10,222 nucleotides of DNA from contig JANYAB010000325.1 in assembly GCA_025355225.1 (NCBI GenBank), positions 1 to 10,222 of the forward strand, given 5' to 3'. The notes below the pieces were generated by a model. It searched no databases and was not told where the DNA came from. It was given only the letters and a program-made list of their open reading frames with translations. The translations under genes were made by a program, and so were the position numbers. Source of the stretch: Bacteroidota bacterium (GTDB lineage Bacteria; Bacteroidota; Bacteroidia; Sphingobacteriales; Sphingobacteriaceae). Of this stretch, positions 6,783 to 10,222 are shown piece by piece (position 1 is the first letter of the stretch; each line of letters opens with the position of its first letter).

Positions 6783-9701
6783 ATGAAAGAAATTTTCAAA
6801 CCTGGTTCCATCATGGTCAAACTGAATTCAAAGAGGATTTGTGTTAGTTTATTTTTATTGACGGGAGTGTTTTTTTTAACGGATACTAATAAAGCATACG
6901 CCGGTAATCCTGGCTCATATGTATCTGCAAAAAATGGGAAGGGATACTTTGCCCTTTCGGTGACGGGTAAATCAGCACCGTTGTACATAAGCGGATCTGA
7001 TTACCCTGGTGTGATCAGGGCATTGAAAGACCTACAGAAGGATATTACAACGGTTACAAAGGCAGCCCCGTCACTTTATACAGACAAGACGCCGGTAGGG
7101 AAGGAGATATTAATAGTTGGCACAATAGGCAAAAGCTCATTGATAGATGGGCTTATAAAACAAAAGAAACTTAATGTAACGGGCATAGCGGGGAAATGGG
7201 AGACTTTTTTGCTGCAAGTAGTGCAAAACCCATTACCGGGCGTTGATCGTGCGCTGGTTATTGCGGGAAGCGACAAGAGGGGAACTATTTATGGAATTTA
7301 TGATTTGTCAGTCCAAATAGGTGTTTCGCCCTGGTATTGGTGGGCGGATGTGCCGGTAAAAGAACAAAAAACCTTATATGTAGTACCGGGTCGCCATTCA
7401 GACGGTGAACCTGCGGTAAAATATCGTGGAATTTTCATTAATGACGAGGCGCCGGCATTTTCCGGCTGGACAAGGGAGAAATTCGGTGGGGTAAATCACA
7501 AAGTATATGAAAAGATGTTTGAGCTTATTCTGAGGTTAAAGGGTAACTATTTATGGCCTGCCATGTGGGGTAATGCTTTTAATGATGACGACAAGCTTGA
7601 TCCTGTATTGGCAGATGAATATGGTATTGTAATGGGAACTTCGCATCACGAACCCATGGACAGGGCGCAGCAGGAGTGGAAGCGTTATGGTACCGGTACT
7701 TGGAATTACGAAACCAATAGTACCGTACTAAAGGATTTTTGGAAAAAGGGCATAGAGAATATGGACAATAAAGAAACCATTGTTACCATAGGTATGCGCG
7801 GTGATGGTGATATGCCGATGACTGAAGGCAGCAATATAGCGTTGCTGGAGAAAATTGTCAGCGATCAACGTTCAATCCTTGCCGAAACTACCGGAAAAGA
7901 TGTTACTCAAATACCTCAAATGTGGGCTCTATACAAAGAGGTTCAGGATTATTATGATAAAGGCATGCGTGTACCGGATGACGTTACCTTGTTGCTGTGT
8001 GATGATAATTGGGGTAACATCCGCAAATTACCTAAACTTTCAGATCCTTATCGTAAAGGGGGATATGGTATTTATTATCATTTTGATTATGTGGGCGGCC
8101 CGCGTAATTATAAGTGGCTGAATACGAATCCCCTCCCCAAGGTTTGGGAACAAATGCATTTAGCCTATGAGTATGGGGCTAAACAGGTATGGGTCGTTAA
8201 TGTCGGCGACCTTAAACCAATGGAGTTCCCGATCAGTTTTTTCCTGGATTACGCATGGTCGCCGAAAAAATGGCCGGCTGATAGATTGGAGGAATACACC
8301 AGGTTATGGGCCCAACAACAATTTGGACCGACATACGCTAAAGAGATCGCCGGTATCTTATCGAAATATACCAAATACAATGGCCGCCGTAAGCCCGAAT
8401 TGCTGGATCAAAATACTTATAGCCTGGTTAATTACCGCGAGTTTGAAACCGTGGTTGCCGATTATAATAAACTTAGGGATGAAGCTGAGGCGTTGAATAA
8501 AAAAATACCCGCAGCTTACAAGGATGCCTATTATCAATTGGTGTTGCACCCGGTGCAGGCCTGTTCAAATTTAAATGAGTTGTATTTCGCGGCAGCAAAA
8601 AATAGCCTTTGTGCAAAACAAGGCAGGGCGGCAACAAATGAAATGGCCGAAAAAGTTAAAGATTTATATGCTAAGGATGCAGAAATATCCAATTACTACA
8701 ATAAGATTTTAGCTGGCGGAAAGTGGGACCACATGATGGACCAAACTCACATAGGGTACACTTATTGGCAGGAACCACGGGTTAACAAAATGCCGGATGT
8801 TACGCAGGTTGATCTGCCTGAAGCCGGCGCGATGGGTCTAGCTATCGAGGGCTCGGCGCTGTGGTGGCCAAAAGAACAAAGTGATGCGGTACTTCCGGGA
8901 TTTTCAGCAGATGCCAATTCAACTCACTACATCGAAGTATTTAACCGTGGGCGAAGTCCTTTTGACTACACGGTCCAAACTGCGCCTTGGGTTAAGGTCA
9001 GCCCCAAAAGCGGCAAAATTGATAAGGAGCAGCGTTTGTGGGTTAGCGTTGACTGGTCAAAAGCTCCAGCTGGTATACGACATATTCCCATTATTATAAC
9101 AAGTGCCGGTGGTGATAAGGTAACTATACAAACAATTGTTAATAATAATGGGACGCCTGTCAAGATGGTGCGCGGGCATGCAGAGACTAATGGTTATGTT
9201 TCTATAGAGGCGGCGCATTATAGCAAAGCAATAAACACCGATAAGGTTCAATGGGGGCATTTGCCCGATTATGGGCGCACTTTATCTGGAATGACACCCT
9301 TCCCGGTCACTTCAAAAAGCCAGGTACCTGGCGGCAATAGCCCCCATTTAGAGTATCAAGTGAATTTAATTGATACAGGGGAAGTAAAAGTAGAGGCTTA
9401 TATATCACCAACAATCGATTTTACAAACACCCAGGGCCTCCATTACGCAGTTTCATTTGATGATGAACAGCCCCAGGTGATAAATATTAATGCAGATAAA
9501 TCAGAGGGAGCATGGAATAAGGATGTCAGTGATAATATCAAAATATTGATATCAAAGCATCATATCAGTAAACCAGGTAACCACACTTTAAAATTCTGGA
9601 TGGTTGATCCCGCAGTAGTATTACAGAAGATTGTAATAAACATAGGCGGAGAAAAGCCAAGTTATTTAGGACCGCCCGAAAGTTTTTATAAGGCATATTG
9701 A
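6783..9701 (+). CDS. GH115 xylan alpha-1,2-glucuronidase
   Basis: A 972-residue protein of usual GH115 length. GH115 enzymes remove (4-O-methyl)glucuronic acid from internal as well as terminal xylose units of glucuronoxylan. Seen in order: signal peptide ending at about AYA|G (residue 40); an N-terminal alpha/beta domain (about 45-200); the catalytic domain with YRGIFINDEAP (214-224), GNYLWPAMWGNAFNDDD (254-270), GTSHHEPM (285-292), TIGMRGDGDMPM (335-346), LLCDDNWGNIRKLP (404-417) and VVNVGDLKPMEFP (471-483); a helical region with KWDHMMDQTHIGYTYW (647-662); and C-terminal beta-sandwich domains, the last (about 800-960) resembling the GH115 C-terminal domain. The acidic residues Asp221, Glu222, Glu290, Asp341 and Asp407 lie in conserved motifs, but I do not assign catalytic roles. 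The ATG at 6813 (residue 11) is an alternative start giving a more typical signal-peptide n-region. The 37-bp gap after GH10 implies co-transcription. No lipobox, so probably periplasmic. Confidence 0.95.
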   Translation: MKEIFKPGSIMVKLNSKRICVSLFLLTGVFFLTDTNKAYAGNPGSYVSAKNGKGYFALSVTGKSAPLYISGSDYPGVIRALKDLQKDITTVTKAAPSLYTDKTPVGKEILIVGTIGKSSLIDGLIKQKKLNVTGIAGKWETFLLQVVQNPLPGVDRALVIAGSDKRGTIYGIYDLSVQIGVSPWYWWADVPVKEQKTLYVVPGRHSDGEPAVKYRGIFINDEAPAFSGWTREKFGGVNHKVYEKMFELILRLKGNYLWPAMWGNAFNDDDKLDPVLADEYGIVMGTSHHEPMDRAQQEWKRYGTGTWNYETNSTVLKDFWKKGIENMDNKETIVTIGMRGDGDMPMTEGSNIALLEKIVSDQRSILAETTGKDVTQIPQMWALYKEVQDYYDKGMRVPDDVTLLLCDDNWGNIRKLPKLSDPYRKGGYGIYYHFDYVGGPRNYKWLNTNPLPKVWEQMHLAYEYGAKQVWVVNVGDLKPMEFPISFFLDYAWSPKKWPADRLEEYTRLWAQQQFGPTYAKEIAGILSKYTKYNGRRKPELLDQNTYSLVNYREFETVVADYNKLRDEAEALNKKIPAAYKDAYYQLVLHPVQACSNLNELYFAAAKNSLCAKQGRAATNEMAEKVKDLYAKDAEISNYYNKILAGGKWDHMMDQTHIGYTYWQEPRVNKMPDVTQVDLPEAGAMGLAIEGSALWWPKEQSDAVLPGFSADANSTHYIEVFNRGRSPFDYTVQTAPWVKVSPKSGKIDKEQRLWVSVDWSKAPAGIRHIPIIITSAGGDKVTIQTIVNNNGTPVKMVRGHAETNGYVSIEAAHYSKAINTDKVQWGHLPDYGRTLSGMTPFPVTSKSQVPGGNSPHLEYQVNLIDTGEVKVEAYISPTIDFTNTQGLHYAVSFDDEQPQVININADKSEGAWNKDVSDNIKILISKHHISKPGNHTLKFWMVDPAVVLQKIVINIGGEKPSYLGPPESFYKAY

Positions 9702-9716
9702 TTTTAAATGACGTGA

Positions 9717-10190
9717 TCAGGCATAATTATATGCTCTATTCTTAAGAATTGAAATTGCGTTTTCAGCAAGTTCATCAGTTAGTCCAACTGAAGAACTTGT
9801 TAGAACTAAATTATTCTTAATGTTGGTTGGTAATCCATTTAATAATTTATCGTCATCTATAATTACAAATTCTTCATTGGGAATATGCTTCGCCATGTAC
9901 CAATCTAAAATTTCATCTTTACGACTTGAATGTAAACTATTGCTTGACAAGCGATGGATATGCTTCGCTTTAATACCTCTTGATTTGAAAATATTACGCC
10001 ATTGAGCAATGTTGTATTTTGATTTATGTGACGTTGTTAGCAAAAGGGAGGCCCCAGTTTCAGAAATGATTTTCTGAAGCGCCCTTACTGACCTTGAATC
10101 AAACATAGGGAACCCATCGTCATGAAACTCTGGTTTTTTCCAAGAGTTGGCAGGAACCATTACTCCATCTATGTCCAACAATATCAACAT
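9717..10190 (-). CDS. Small stand-alone HAD-like protein (SAK RNA-repair-type HAD domain)
   Basis: A complete 157-residue protein made of one HAD-like domain. Motif I is LLDIDGV with Asp6 and Asp8; LLLTTSHK (49-56) fits motif II; RKDEILDWY (90-98) is a family-typical segment; and FVIIDDDK (108-115) is the acidic motif IV. The tail, LVLTSSSVGLTDELAENAISIL, resembles the 'HAD domain in Swiss Army Knife RNA repair proteins' family (HAD_SAK_2), in which end-processing phosphatase activity on RNA has been proposed. There is no signal peptide, so it should be cytoplasmic. It converges on GH115 with about 15 bp between stops, and its GC is about 35% by hand count against the mid-forties in two sampled rows of GH115. 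It is probably not part of the xylan pathway. A generic HAD phosphatase of unknown substrate is the alternative. Confidence 0.8.
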   Translation of the reverse strand: MLILLDIDGVMVPANSWKKPEFHDDGFPMFDSRSVRALQKIISETGASLLLTTSHKSKYNIAQWRNIFKSRGIKAKHIHRLSSNSLHSSRKDEILDWYMAKHIPNEEFVIIDDDKLLNGLPTNIKNNLVLTSSSVGLTDELAENAISILKNRAYNYA

Positions 10191-10222
10191 AATATAAAAT
10201 TACAACTATTTTTTCAACCCAA

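Noticed and set aside
7855..8496. Open frames in other phases inside the GH115 gene
   Set aside because: The GH115 frame carries continuous family motifs through this stretch; the overlapping frames look like chance products.
9413..9420. Fourth copy of the AATCGATT operator core
   Set aside because: It lies deep inside the GH115 coding sequence, is explained by the codons for Thr-Ile-Asp-Phe, and its flanks lack the GCAA/TTGC half-sites.
9645..9676. GGCGG...CCGCC inverted repeat near the end of GH115, as a possible terminator
   Set aside because: Only 5 bp of stem with a loop of about 22 nt, wholly inside coding sequence, and only a short T run several bases later.
10191..10222. TTG and TAATTTTA spaced 17 bp apart upstream of the HAD gene, as a promoter
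   Set aside because: The -7 box is imperfect and so close to the ATG that the transcript would be nearly leaderless; the AT-rich context makes a chance match likely.

Overview
The window looks like part of a polysaccharide utilization locus (PUL) from the Bacteroidota, probably a Sphingobacteriaceae-type soil or plant-associated bacterium (Mucilaginibacter/Pedobacter-like). The genus is inference. The support is a SusC/SusD outer-membrane pair, A-rich ribosome-entry regions without a clear Shine-Dalgarno, a TAnnTTTG-type -7 promoter box, and moderate GC genes around a very AT-rich control region. The enzymes are a GH10 endo-xylanase and a GH115 alpha-glucuronidase, so the likely substrate is glucuronoxylan (xylan carrying (4-O-methyl)glucuronic acid).

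Layout. Positions 1-1564 (minus) hold a SusD-like surface glycan-binding lipoprotein whose C-terminus runs off the left edge; it has no stop in the window. Positions 1584-4742 (minus) hold its SusC-like TonB-dependent transporter, 19 bp upstream of susD. Positions 4743-5638 are an 896-bp AT-rich divergent control region. It carries three LacI-family-like operators built on AATCGATT, a good promoter box for the rightward operon, a weaker one for susC, and a CUUG-tetraloop hairpin in the rightward leader. Positions 5639-6745 (plus) encode the GH10 xylanase and 6783-9701 (plus) the GH115 alpha-glucuronidase, 37 bp apart and probably co-transcribed. Positions 9717-10190 (minus) encode a small stand-alone HAD-like protein resembling the HAD domain of 'Swiss Army Knife' RNA-repair proteins. 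It is convergent with GH115, AT-richer, and probably marks the end of the PUL on this side.

How it works together (inference from the families). SusD captures xylo-oligosaccharides at the surface and SusC imports them using TonB energy. The GH10 enzyme cuts the xylan backbone. GH115 removes glucuronic acid side groups that block complete depolymerisation. Both enzymes have ordinary Sec signal peptides rather than lipoboxes, which suggests periplasmic action after import. No regulator gene is in the window, but the operators suggest that a LacI-family repressor encoded elsewhere controls both divergent operons. The likeliest under-described element is this three-operator divergent switch, whose sites are spaced close to whole helical turns.
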